Shown one piece after another: positions 44,060-52,878 of a DNA stretch of 64,000 bases. Position 1 is the stretch's first letter. Each line of letters opens with the position of its first letter. The notes under the pieces are model-generated. The model was given only the letters and a program-made list of their open reading frames with translations, was not told the DNA's origin and did not search any database. A program made the position numbers and the translations under genes. The DNA lies in the NCBI RefSeq assembly GCF_947497005.1, contig NZ_CANMFF010000006.1, forward strand, positions 124,001 through 188,000. The letters are read 5' to 3'. The stretch is from an uncultured Ruegeria sp. (GTDB lineage: Bacteria; Pseudomonadota; Alphaproteobacteria; Rhodobacterales; Rhodobacteraceae).

Positions 44060-44932
44060 ATGATGGATACTGACATTCTCGGAATGCTCGAAGATATCGG
44101 GCGATCTTCGGTCGCCCGGCTTTCACCGGCTGTGACGATCGCAGGAGAAACTGCAACGGCCCGTCGGACCGCTGTACTGCACGCTATCCGCGGCACGGTT
44201 TTGCCTCGCCGTCTGGAATTCACTGCGGCAAATGGGGATTGCCTTGCTATTGAGGTGAACAGCTCTCGGATCACGGATGTATTTACTGTGCCGACAGGGC
44301 AGATCCCGGACTTTGAAACAGAGGCACGTGTCGAGCTGATCGAGAAACTGGCCGGTTTGGTTTCCGACATATCCGCTGCCCCTGCCCCGCTTGAGTTGAT
44401 GTCCGGTAAACCGAACACAACGCTAGAAGCGGATGATGTTGGACTCACGTTCAGTGAAATCGAAAATGCCTGTACGGCCATAGAGCTTTCGACCGAGCCG
44501 ATCATTTCTGTCGTTCCGACCGCCGAAGAACTTTCCGAAAACGTCCCTGACCCAGTGGTGTCATCCGATGACGCCGTGACCTTGGCGCGACAGTTTTTTG
44601 ACGGAGCCGGCCGTTTCACCACAGGCCGTATCCTGGCGGATAATACGATGAATACTGCACCGCTTTTTGAAGGTATGTGCAAGCCGTCCGAAAGAGTGCA
44701 TCCAGATCAGGACATGTTAACACGTTTCGCTGCTGATCTTGCAGGTTGGGTCGACGATACGCGGGAAGAGTTTGAAGGCCCGCAGTTGATCGTCATGAGG
44801 CCCACGGGAGGCAAAGGCGCTGGGTTGGCTGTATTGAGCGACAGTAATCAGATTGCGGTGGCCGTTCACGACGCCCGCAAATTGGGGGCAGTTGTAAACC
44901 TGTGGACGTCTTTGCAGGAGCCACAGAAATGA
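44060..44932 (+). CDS. Unknown protein, possible divergent roadblock C-terminus
   Basis: This is a protein of about 290 residues from the ATG at 44060 (agaggggg site; an earlier TTG overlapping the previous gene is less likely). The N-terminal half is alpha/beta (LSPAVTIAGETATARRTAVL, RRLEFTAANGDCLAIEVNSS). The middle is acidic and linker-like. The C-terminal 80 residues (MLTRFAADLAGWVDDTREEF, GLAVLSDSNQIAVAVHDARK, then LGAVVNLWTSL) resemble a roadblock-type sheet. I cannot name the family. It is encoded 23 bp after the roadblock-like gene and 68 bp before the second long GTPase. An adaptor role is likely. Confidence 0.7.
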   Translation: MMDTDILGMLEDIGRSSVARLSPAVTIAGETATARRTAVLHAIRGTVLPRRLEFTAANGDCLAIEVNSSRITDVFTVPTGQIPDFETEARVELIEKLAGLVSDISAAPAPLELMSGKPNTTLEADDVGLTFSEIENACTAIELSTEPIISVVPTAEELSENVPDPVVSSDDAVTLARQFFDGAGRFTTGRILADNTMNTAPLFEGMCKPSERVHPDQDMLTRFAADLAGWVDDTREEFEGPQLIVMRPTGGKGAGLAVLSDSNQIAVAVHDARKLGAVVNLWTSLQEPQK

Positions 44933-45000
44933 TTGCCTCCGTAGCATTCAAATTTTCGACTAATTCAATGTGTTTAATTTTGTAGCCAGGGTAACGAGTA

Positions 45001-47043
45001 ATGAGTGAAATACATCGCCGCGAGCTTATTCGCATCGCAGAAGACATGAACGAGACGAGCAATGATGAAACCCGTCAGTTCATTTCCCGTATCATAGGTG
45101 ATCTAGACAATCTGAAACCGTCGATTGCCTTTGTCGGGCAAATAAAGGCAGGCAAATCGCGTCTGATAAACGGGTTTACAGGTCAGGCGGAATACCTGCC
45201 GTCGGATGTGAACCCGTGGACGACGGTAATCACCGATATGCATTTCGGGCATCCGTCCGGTCGGACGGAGGGTGCCGAATTCCACTTCTTCGATAACCAC
45301 CAATGGCAGTCATTGATCGCCGAGGGTGAAGATCTGCGCAACATGTTCCCGGATGACGAGGACAGCTACAAGCGCGAGATGATCGAAGAACAGGTCGAGG
45401 CCATGAAAATCCGAGCGCGTCGGCGTCTTGGCGACAGCTATGAACAGCTACTGGGGCAACACCATGACCTTGACGAACTGACATCGGATGATCTGGCCCG
45501 CTACGTATGTGCCGGGGATGATCCTGCCGAAGACGGAACCATGGATCCCGGCAGTGACCGGGGGCTCTACTGTGATATCACACGCAAGGCTGAAGTCTAT
45601 TTTGACATCGGCCATTTCCCTTTTCCACTGACGGTCACGGACACACCCGGCGTAAATGACCCGCTGCTGATCCGCGAAGAGATTTCGCGGCAGTATTTGA
45701 AGGAATCCGATTTTTTCGTGGTGGTCCTGTCTGCGCATCAAGCACTGTCGCGCGCAGATCTGAAGCTGTTTCGGTTGATGCAGGCGCTGGAGCTCGGGCA
45801 GATCGTTGTATTTATCAATCGCGTGGATGAACTGGGAGGAGGGGCCGAGGACGCGGCCAAAATTCGTCTGGATGTTCTGGACGGGCTTGAGAAAGCGTTA
45901 GGCAACTCGAATATCGACGTTCTTATGGGCAGCGCCCAATGGGCGCATTATGCACTCACCGGTGACGAGACCGGACTGAACCACGACCATGTTCTTGCTT
46001 GGTTGCGCGCGCACCCGGAGCAGATGCGGCAATACCTGAGCGGTGTGGCCGAAATCAAACAAGGCCCGGGACCGATCAGTCGTGAAGCGGTTCTGCGTTT
46101 TGCCGCGATGATCGCGTCCGGCCTGCCGGATTTGCGCCGTCATGTTACTCAGGCTTTGACGGACGGGCCTATCAATGAACAATTGCGGATGGCTTGGCAG
46201 CATCTCGACAGTTTCGCGCGAGGAGAGCTTGAGCGATCCCAGGTACATTTGCGTGCTCTGCAAGAGGAAGACGGCTCAGATGTCCGGTGTGCAGATGAAA
46301 GCGACAAGACGCTTGGTGAATTGCGCAAACTGGTTGCAGACAAGATGCAAGAGATCACCCGTGACATGGATGATGTCCTGTCAAATCTGCGCGGGGTCAT
46401 GGATGACACTGTTGCTGAATCCGTCTCTGTCGTCGTGCGCGGGCCAGATGGTCAATCACCACTGCTGGCAAAGGGCAGTGAAACCGAGCTGAACTTTACC
46501 CCGTTGCGCGAACGTATGCGGGAATTGGTTCAAGGGGCATCGCAAGTGGTTCGACAGCGCATGCTGAGCGAGCTTTACGCGATCGACATGCAAAGCAATG
46601 CTGCTTTGCGGGCTTTGCCCGGGTGGCAAGAGCCGGTCGACAATCGCATGAACACCAGCGCCGTGCGCTGGTTCCGCCCGGACACCACGGCGCTGACCCG
46701 TGGCATTACGGTCGAATTGCGTGTAAACTGGCTTTCGCGCCTGATCTCTCGCAACAGCGTTGTGGCGCGAGCCGAACGAATGATCGTGCAGGAATTCGAA
46801 CTGATTGGCGATGATCTGATCGACACCACGCGTGACAATCTACTGGAACGGCTGAACACGGTTCTGGATCACTATGTGGCGCTGCTGGCAGGTCATCTCG
46901 AGCATCGATCAGGCGCAGGTGAATTAAACGCTCAGGCCAAAGCGCAAAGCGCATTCGACCGGGCTCGCCGTATTGCAGATGAGCTGGAGACTGTCCTTGG
47001 AACAAGCAATGCCGATGAAAGACAAGCAAAGGCTGCGGAATGA
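45001..47043 (+). CDS. Dynamin-like GTPase, long form (second pair)
   Basis: This 680-residue protein is a paralogue of the first long GTPase. The P-loop is GQIKAGKSR (46-54), the switch I context is again LPSDVNPWTTVIT, G3 is DTPGVNDP and G4 is NRVDEL. A helical stalk follows. At the position of the first protein's aromatic-basic patch (about residue 570) there is a weaker amphipathic segment, VELRVNWLSRLISRNSVVAR. The last P-loop residue is Arg rather than Ser or Thr, which is unusual since that position follows the Mg-binding Ser. The stop overlaps the next GTPase start by four bases, so this pair is translationally coupled. The two long proteins share the NPWT signature, which indicates duplication. 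Confidence 0.92.
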   Translation: MSEIHRRELIRIAEDMNETSNDETRQFISRIIGDLDNLKPSIAFVGQIKAGKSRLINGFTGQAEYLPSDVNPWTTVITDMHFGHPSGRTEGAEFHFFDNHQWQSLIAEGEDLRNMFPDDEDSYKREMIEEQVEAMKIRARRRLGDSYEQLLGQHHDLDELTSDDLARYVCAGDDPAEDGTMDPGSDRGLYCDITRKAEVYFDIGHFPFPLTVTDTPGVNDPLLIREEISRQYLKESDFFVVVLSAHQALSRADLKLFRLMQALELGQIVVFINRVDELGGGAEDAAKIRLDVLDGLEKALGNSNIDVLMGSAQWAHYALTGDETGLNHDHVLAWLRAHPEQMRQYLSGVAEIKQGPGPISREAVLRFAAMIASGLPDLRRHVTQALTDGPINEQLRMAWQHLDSFARGELERSQVHLRALQEEDGSDVRCADESDKTLGELRKLVADKMQEITRDMDDVLSNLRGVMDDTVAESVSVVVRGPDGQSPLLAKGSETELNFTPLRERMRELVQGASQVVRQRMLSELYAIDMQSNAALRALPGWQEPVDNRMNTSAVRWFRPDTTALTRGITVELRVNWLSRLISRNSVVARAERMIVQEFELIGDDLIDTTRDNLLERLNTVLDHYVALLAGHLEHRSGAGELNAQAKAQSAFDRARRIADELETVLGTSNADERQAKAAE

Positions 47044-48326
47044 TTGAATTTCCCGGAACCGAACAGGAAGTGCGCCAGTTAGAGCGTTTCCTGACCGCGA
47101 CTGAAAACCTGCCGTCTGACGCGGCGTTAGAGGATATGCGCGCACGGGCTCTGGCCCATGCCGAACGTCTGTCAAATGCGGTCAATATCGGTTTCGCGGG
47201 AGAATTTGGCGCTGGGAAATCGAGTCTGGCCAATATGCTGGCTGGTGCGGATATTCTTCCGACTGGCCCGCAGCATTTGAAACTGCCGCTTGTGATCGTG
47301 GCCTATGCGGACACGCCCGAAACAATTGTCGGCTGGTGGGACAAGGAACCAAAGACCTATTCAGGGATCGCGCTTGAAAAAGCGGCTGCGGATGAACCGG
47401 ATTTCATCTCGGTTGGTATCAACACACCCGCGCTGAAGGAGATCTCGTTATTTGACCTTCCGGGGTCGGGTGCTCTGGATGATACTTACAAGCCTACGTT
47501 GGATCTTTTGAAATTCGTCGATTGTGCCATCTGGTGCACCAACGGAACGAATGCCTGGCGAGAGACAGAGCGTCATCTGTGGTCTCAGGTTCCATCAGAG
47601 TTGCGAGCCAATAGCCTGTTGGCTGTCACTCATGCCGACCTGCCGCCCGTTCAAGGCGCATTGGATCGTGTCCTTGCACGGCTGAACAAGGAAAAAGAAG
47701 GATTGTTCCGCGCTGTTGTGCCAATTGGTACTCCGGTCGCGGTGCGTGCCATGGCACAGGAACCCGAACCTGACTTTGCGCTTTGGGAAACCTGCGGTGG
47801 CCAAAACCTTGCAGAGCATGTCCTGGAGGCGGCGTCTAACCGACGGCACAGCGATCTTGACGCCGCTCGGAGGGATTTGCAGCAGGAATTCCGGCCTTAC
47901 CTTGAGGCACTACACGGCCCTGAGCCAGAGCCTGCTTCAAATGACGCTTCATCTATGCAGTCAACGCTGGGTTCTGCCCTGCCCCTGCTGAACAATCCCA
48001 TTCTCGAAGACTGGCTGGCCGCGATTGCAAGCATCTACGAAGACTTGCGTGAAACCTCTGACATCGAGCCAGCAGCTTTTTTGCAAAGTTGCCAGGAGAT
48101 AGTAGAAGACTTCGCGGAACGGCTTGAGCAAGGTGGCGAAATCGACCCTGATGCTGATTGGATTCCAGCTGAGTTCGAAAAGGCGACCGACTTGTTGCTG
48201 CTGTTACAATTCGAAAGCGGGGATACCCCTTTGAAGGACGCAATCAGCATTCTGGCGCAGTTGGGTGACAACCTTGCATGGGCCGGTAGCACTGTTGCAG
48301 CGGCGCAGCCCAAAACCGGAACCTGA
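47040..48326 (+). CDS. Dynamin-like GTPase, short form (second pair)
   Basis: This 428-residue protein has the P-loop GEFGAGKSS (54-62), G3 as DLPG rather than DTPG, NGTNAWRETERHLW matching TQAWRETERATW of the first short GTPase, and G4 THAD. A helical C-terminal region of about 170 residues follows (PILEDWLAAIASIYEDLRET, TDLLLLLQFESGDTPLKDAI). It lacks the acidic tail of its paralogue. Its ATG overlaps the stop of the long partner by four bases, which favours a fixed-ratio heterocomplex. The order long then short is the same in both pairs. Confidence 0.88.
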   Translation: MIEFPGTEQEVRQLERFLTATENLPSDAALEDMRARALAHAERLSNAVNIGFAGEFGAGKSSLANMLAGADILPTGPQHLKLPLVIVAYADTPETIVGWWDKEPKTYSGIALEKAAADEPDFISVGINTPALKEISLFDLPGSGALDDTYKPTLDLLKFVDCAIWCTNGTNAWRETERHLWSQVPSELRANSLLAVTHADLPPVQGALDRVLARLNKEKEGLFRAVVPIGTPVAVRAMAQEPEPDFALWETCGGQNLAEHVLEAASNRRHSDLDAARRDLQQEFRPYLEALHGPEPEPASNDASSMQSTLGSALPLLNNPILEDWLAAIASIYEDLRETSDIEPAAFLQSCQEIVEDFAERLEQGGEIDPDADWIPAEFEKATDLLLLLQFESGDTPLKDAISILAQLGDNLAWAGSTVAAAQPKTGT

Positions 48327-48666
48327 CGCTTTCCCGTCAAGATTGAGCTGCATTGCAGCGATTCGAAGGGTCGAGGAATCGGCCCTTTATTGTTTCGAAT
48401 TCGTATACCAAGTGACCAAAATTGGCGGTTCAGTTTTCAATTTCTTCACGTTGCAAATCAATATCTAGCTTATCAATGGGCGCCTAGCACAATATGTGCC
48501 GTTTTCAAAAATTCAGTCCATAGTGAAGCCATCAGGCGGCCCCATTAAAGTCAAATTTGAAACGTCTAACCGTTCTCAAGTGTCCTGCGGTTGTTTTGGT
48601 TGTGAGTTCGTGGGCTGTCGGCCCGATTTTTCTAAGCCGCAAAATGAAAAGAACGGGCGGAATGAA
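48327..48666. other. Intergenic region upstream of the kinase gene
   Basis: This gap of 340 bp has an AT-rich centre (48400-48490) and probably carries a separate promoter for the kinase, FHA and phosphatase genes. An in-frame extension of the kinase frame back to 48496 is open, but its cysteine-rich content is unlike the family. No terminator is visible after the last GTPase gene, so read-through is possible. Confidence 0.5.
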
Positions 48667-50853
48667 ATGAGCCACAACCAGGCTGTCGGTGCGACGCACG
48701 ACGAACCAAAAATCGAGGGATTGCAGCCAGGCGCAAAACTGTTGCGCGGGCAATATGAAATTCTCCGCTATCTTAGCAACGGTGGATTTGGGATCACCTA
48801 TCTGGCGCGCGACAGCCTGGAGCGTGACGTTGTGATCAAAGAGTGCTTCCCCGGTGCGCTGTGTCGCCGCAACGGTGATCTGGTCGAGCCGAATGACCCC
48901 TCCTACAAGGACGACTTGCGCGCCATCATTGATCTGTTCATTCAAGAAGCACGCAATCATGCGCGTCTGGTACATCCGAACATTGTCGATGTGCATCAGG
49001 TGTTCGAAGACAACGACACAGCATATATCGCAATGGATTTGATCCGCGGTTGCGATCTGTTGGACTACGTCGAAAACCCGGAAAACGACGGGGGCCCTAA
49101 TTTCATCGTTCAGGTCACCGAAAAGATGCTGTCTGCGGTTTCGTTCATTCACCAAAGTGGCATGTTGCACCGGGACATTTCGCCGGACAACATCCTGATT
49201 GATGAAAACGGAGATCCGGTTCTGATCGATTTCGGGGCCGCGCGTGAACAAGCAGCAAACAAGTCGGCGGCTCTGCTCACCCTGCGTGTCATCAAGGATG
49301 GATACTCACCGCACGAATTCTATGTTCGCGGCGCCGATCAAGGCCCCAGCAGTGACCTCTATGTTCTGGCAGCTACTCTTTATCACGCAATCAGTGGCGA
49401 GCGGCCAATCGACGGCCAAACCCGGCTGAACGCATTCAACAATGGCCAGGATGACCCCTACACGCCTTTGGCTGGCCGTTTCGAAGGATACCCCAAGGGG
49501 TTCCTGGAAGCGATCGACAGAGCAATGGAAGTACACGCAACGGATCGTCTGCAATCCGCATTGGACTGGTTGCGCATGTTCCGTGGGCCTGGCGTCATGT
49601 TCGATACTTTTGCGTATCGTCCAGTGTCCGTGATTGTTGGTATGGACCGGAAGGACAAAGAGGAAGAAAGGGCCCGGATCAAAGCAGAGAGTGAAAACGC
49701 AGAAGCGGTCGTGACTGCCCTTTTGGCAGGGAATTCAGATATTGTTCTTGGCAACGACGACAAAAAAGATGACGACCTGGCCAAAATCTCAGCGAAAGAA
49801 GAACCTGCTGTAGCTGTGGATACCGTCGTCCAGAGCGGTTCAGGTGGCAGTGGCAAGCTCGTCGCCGGAGTGGCGGTTGTTGCAGTTGCTTTGGCCGCTG
49901 GTGGTTTCCTTGTGATGTCCGGCGACAAGGCTGAAAAACAGGCAGAGACACCTGTTGTGCAGCCCGCAGCGGAAGTGCAATCCGCAGAGGCAGGGTCGGC
50001 CGTCACGGAGACTTCCGCCACAGAGACACTCGAGCCGGAGCCTGAAGTGGCTGCCGCGCCTGAAGCTAAACCAGAAGAGCCTGTCGAGCGGGCATTACCA
50101 GTACCTGCGGAGCCAGCTGCCACAGAAACAGCCTCCGCAGACACTGAACCTTCTGAGGTTCAATCGCAATTGGCGGTCGCTTCTGATGTTGCTGCAGAAC
50201 CGGAGATCGAAGAGCCTGCAACCGAAGCTATTGCAGACGCCGGGGTTCCGGCGGATCAGCAAGTGTCCTTTACCCACTGGGATGTCGAGATCCCATTCCA
50301 GACTTCCCGCCGTCGCGGGTCAACCGGTGCCACAATTGCGGTTACAGGGGTGGACGCTGACCAAGACATGAGCGTGATTGGTGATTGGGTGCAGCGTGGC
50401 GCAGTCATCTTTACCCTGAATGGCAAGCCGGTACGTCAGGACGCGCCCTTCGCCGCACAGGTTCTGGACAATTTGAACGTCGACTCCGACGGGTTCACCC
50501 GGGTTGCGGCCCGCTATCGCCCGCTGGGTCAAACCCGGGCGCAAAACGGTCTTCTGGCCCTTCCCGTCATGCGGTCAGTGGGTTTGGAAAACGGCTACGC
50601 CTTTACCGTCAGCAGCGATGGTGACGGCGGATGGCAAACAAAGGTGAACGCGGTTCCGGTGGAAGCGGCGGGAAATCTGCAGAAGGGGGATGTTCTGCTG
50701 AGCGAAGACCAAACCGGCGCGACATTTGATAGCTCGGAAAGTCTTGATGAGACGCTGGCCGCACTTGTTTCAAACGAGCAACCCGAAGCAAATTTGACAG
50801 TGTTGCGCAACGGGGCCGAGACGGCTGCGATAATGCAGCTTGCACAGGAGTGA
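48667..50853 (+). CDS. Membrane Ser/Thr protein kinase with PDZ-like periplasmic domains
   Basis: This is a 728-residue Hanks-type kinase. The kinase domain (about 28-300) has glycine loop LSNGGFGITYLA, lysine K58 (VVIKE), catalytic loop HRDISPDNIL with D170, and DFG D188. After a charged linker, one membrane helix lies at about 398-418 (LVAGVAVVAVALAAGGFLVM). An acidic Ala/Pro/Glu stretch follows (420-530), then two PDZ-like domains (about 535-610 and 625-728, with NLQKGDVLLSEDQ). The kinase is therefore cytoplasmic and the sensor part periplasmic. The FHA and PP2C genes follow, a standard kinase, reader and phosphatase set. The ligand may be envelope state or one of the LysM binding proteins; this is inference. 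Confidence 0.92.
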   Translation: MSHNQAVGATHDEPKIEGLQPGAKLLRGQYEILRYLSNGGFGITYLARDSLERDVVIKECFPGALCRRNGDLVEPNDPSYKDDLRAIIDLFIQEARNHARLVHPNIVDVHQVFEDNDTAYIAMDLIRGCDLLDYVENPENDGGPNFIVQVTEKMLSAVSFIHQSGMLHRDISPDNILIDENGDPVLIDFGAAREQAANKSAALLTLRVIKDGYSPHEFYVRGADQGPSSDLYVLAATLYHAISGERPIDGQTRLNAFNNGQDDPYTPLAGRFEGYPKGFLEAIDRAMEVHATDRLQSALDWLRMFRGPGVMFDTFAYRPVSVIVGMDRKDKEEERARIKAESENAEAVVTALLAGNSDIVLGNDDKKDDDLAKISAKEEPAVAVDTVVQSGSGGSGKLVAGVAVVAVALAAGGFLVMSGDKAEKQAETPVVQPAAEVQSAEAGSAVTETSATETLEPEPEVAAAPEAKPEEPVERALPVPAEPAATETASADTEPSEVQSQLAVASDVAAEPEIEEPATEAIADAGVPADQQVSFTHWDVEIPFQTSRRRGSTGATIAVTGVDADQDMSVIGDWVQRGAVIFTLNGKPVRQDAPFAAQVLDNLNVDSDGFTRVAARYRPLGQTRAQNGLLALPVMRSVGLENGYAFTVSSDGDGGWQTKVNAVPVEAAGNLQKGDVLLSEDQTGATFDSSESLDETLAALVSNEQPEANLTVLRNGAETAAIMQLAQE

Positions 50854-51054
50854 TCTGACCGGTTCGTATGTGATTTGCCAGTGTGTGTTTGTTGAGGGTG
50901 GCGTCCTTTTTTTGCCACTCCGGCGGGAACCGGCCCGCCGCAGAATGTACCAGTTTCCATGAGTAACCATTGAGTGTCTCTGTGTTGATGCACAGAGAAA
51001 GTTGCAGCCCACGGCACAGTCTATCTGTGCCAATAATTCGAAGGTGTCGACACC

Positions 51055-52071
51055 ATGTTCAAATACAAAAGCCCTCTGAGCCGGCTTCTCGAAGGTGCCG
51101 GCAAATCCAAAGAAGAAGATGTTGCTGAGAACACAACCGCAGTAGACGGCCCCGCGACCGAAGAAGAAAAGCAGGAGCCAATTGCGGATTTCAACGCACT
51201 GCGTGCCGCATTGGCGGGTGGGAACATGACGTCCGAATCCTATGAGGAAACGGATGAGCTGATCCCCGAAGAGAAAATGCCCGAGTTCGACAAGGCCGAG
51301 GCCGAAAGTGCGGAAGAACCAGTGGAGTCGATCTTCGCTGAGGGCAGCTCCGAAGAAGATGATACACCGACAGAAGTTTTGACGGCAGAGCCCATCGAAG
51401 AACCGGTTGAGGTCGAACAGGTTGTCACCTTGCATGTGACCGAAGCACCTGTGGAAACACCGTTGTACGAAGAACCTACGGAGGTTGTGCCTGAAACGAC
51501 CGAGCCGGAAGTCTCTGAAGTTGAGATCGCGGAAACCCCGGTGCAAGAACCGACGCAAGTCGAAGTGATCGTTGAACCGGTGGCGGAACAGGTTCAACCT
51601 GCCCCTCCTGAAGATCGCCGTTCGCGGGTCAAAACGACCTTCCTGGGCTTTGAACGTGCGGATACTCATGTACAAGATCTGATCGAAACAACAGAACCCG
51701 TAGCAAAAACGGAAGCCGCACAAGAGAGCTACCCCGTGGGTTGGCTGGTTGTCACGGCGGGTCCGGGGCGCGGCGCAAGCATAACGTTGACTGAAGGCCT
51801 GATGCAGATTGGTCGTAATGACGACCAGGCCATCCAGATGGACTTTGGCGATACCGGAATTTCACGTTCTAACCATGCGGTGATCGCATACGATCCGGAA
51901 GACCGTAAATGCTATCTGGGGCATGGTGGCAAGGCAAATCTTGTACGCTTGAACGGCAAACCTGTGCTCAGCACGGTGGCTCTGTCCAACGGAGATCTGA
52001 TCCGCATCAGTGAAACGTCCATTCGGTTCATGGCATTTTGCGATGATGGATTTGATTGGCGGGATTCCTGA
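51055..52071 (+). CDS. FHA-domain protein with acidic linker
   Basis: This is a 338-residue cytoplasmic protein. A basic N-terminal stub (MFKYKSPLSRLLEGAGKSKE) is followed by about 180 acidic, low-complexity residues rich in E, V, P and T. A forkhead-associated domain occupies about 222-330, with core motif IGRNDDQAIQ, then GISRSNHAVI (the S-R-x-H site) and NGKPVLSTVALSNGDLI. FHA domains bind phosphothreonine, so the protein should read marks made by the kinase upstream. Its own Thr-rich acidic linker may also be phosphorylated. The stop codon is three bases before the phosphatase start. It is a likely bridge from kinase to GTPases. Confidence 0.92.
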   Translation: MFKYKSPLSRLLEGAGKSKEEDVAENTTAVDGPATEEEKQEPIADFNALRAALAGGNMTSESYEETDELIPEEKMPEFDKAEAESAEEPVESIFAEGSSEEDDTPTEVLTAEPIEEPVEVEQVVTLHVTEAPVETPLYEEPTEVVPETTEPEVSEVEIAETPVQEPTQVEVIVEPVAEQVQPAPPEDRRSRVKTTFLGFERADTHVQDLIETTEPVAKTEAAQESYPVGWLVVTAGPGRGASITLTEGLMQIGRNDDQAIQMDFGDTGISRSNHAVIAYDPEDRKCYLGHGGKANLVRLNGKPVLSTVALSNGDLIRISETSIRFMAFCDDGFDWRDS

Positions 52072-52074
52072 TAG

Positions 52075-52857
52075 ATGCTGGCAACACCGGCATACGACGT
52101 TGCGCTGATCCTGAATCAGGGTCAGCGGGAAACGCAGGAAGACGCGATTGCGGCTCGCATGTTCGACGCGTCGGATGCGGGGTATGTTGTGATTGCCGAC
52201 GGTATGGGAGGTCACGACGCCGGTGAAGTTGCATCGGAGATGGTGATCGCGGCCTGGCGCGACGCGCTGGACGCCGAGCTTGAAGCAGAAACCCGGAGCG
52301 AAGGAGCCATAATTGATGCGCTACCTTTGGCCGCCATGCAGGCTAATGCCGCGATTGCCAGCCATAACGAGGCACAGGGCAAAGGTTTCAACATGGGATC
52401 AACCATGTTGGGCGTCCTTCTTTTGGGGCAGCGTGTGTATTGGATTTCGATCGGTGACAGCCCTCTTTACCTGTTTCGCGACGGAGAACTGACACAGGTT
52501 AACGAAGATCACTCGATGGCGCCCGTGATCGACGCAAAAGTGGCTTCGGGGGAGATCACTGAAGCCGAAGCTCGGGATATGGATTCAAATCAACTAACCT
52601 CAGTCGTCATGGGTGGCGCAATTCCAAAAGTGGATTGTCCGGAAGACCCATTGATCGTGTCACCTTCCGACGTCCTGATCCTTGGAAGTGACGGGTTACA
52701 GTATATCAGCGACGCCGAAATTCAATCCATTCTGCGCGATCATCAACAGGGCTTGGCTCAAGACATAGCCGAGGCCGTGCAGCGGGCCGTGCAGAGCAAG
52801 GGCGATCCCGATCAAGACAATCTGTCGATCGCAGTCGCGAAACTCACAAGAACCTAA
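52075..52857 (+). CDS. PP2C-family Ser/Thr protein phosphatase
   Basis: This is a 260-residue metal-dependent phosphatase. Motifs are NQGQRETQEDAIA (D23), VVIADGMGGHDAG (D42, G43), GSTMLGVLLLGQRVYWISIG-like GD motif, GSDGLQYIS, and the final GDPDQDNLSIAVAKL. No membrane segment is present, so it is cytoplasmic. It begins three bases after the FHA gene stop and ends 21 bp before the first LysM binding-protein gene. It should reverse the phosphorylation by the neighbouring kinase. All expected metal-binding aspartates appear present. Confidence 0.94.
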   Translation: MLATPAYDVALILNQGQRETQEDAIAARMFDASDAGYVVIADGMGGHDAGEVASEMVIAAWRDALDAELEAETRSEGAIIDALPLAAMQANAAIASHNEAQGKGFNMGSTMLGVLLLGQRVYWISIGDSPLYLFRDGELTQVNEDHSMAPVIDAKVASGEITEAEARDMDSNQLTSVVMGGAIPKVDCPEDPLIVSPSDVLILGSDGLQYISDAEIQSILRDHQQGLAQDIAEAVQRAVQSKGDPDQDNLSIAVAKLTRT

Positions 52858-52878
52858 ACAGGCAAAGCAACAGGACCC

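Noticed and set aside
48496-48666. 57-residue N-terminal extension of the Ser/Thr kinase
   Set aside because: The extra sequence is cysteine-rich and unlike the family, and the ATG at 48667 gives a normal kinase N-terminus.
48667-52857. Type VI secretion locus
   Set aside because: Kinase, FHA and PP2C genes are present, but no Tss structural gene is found in the window.
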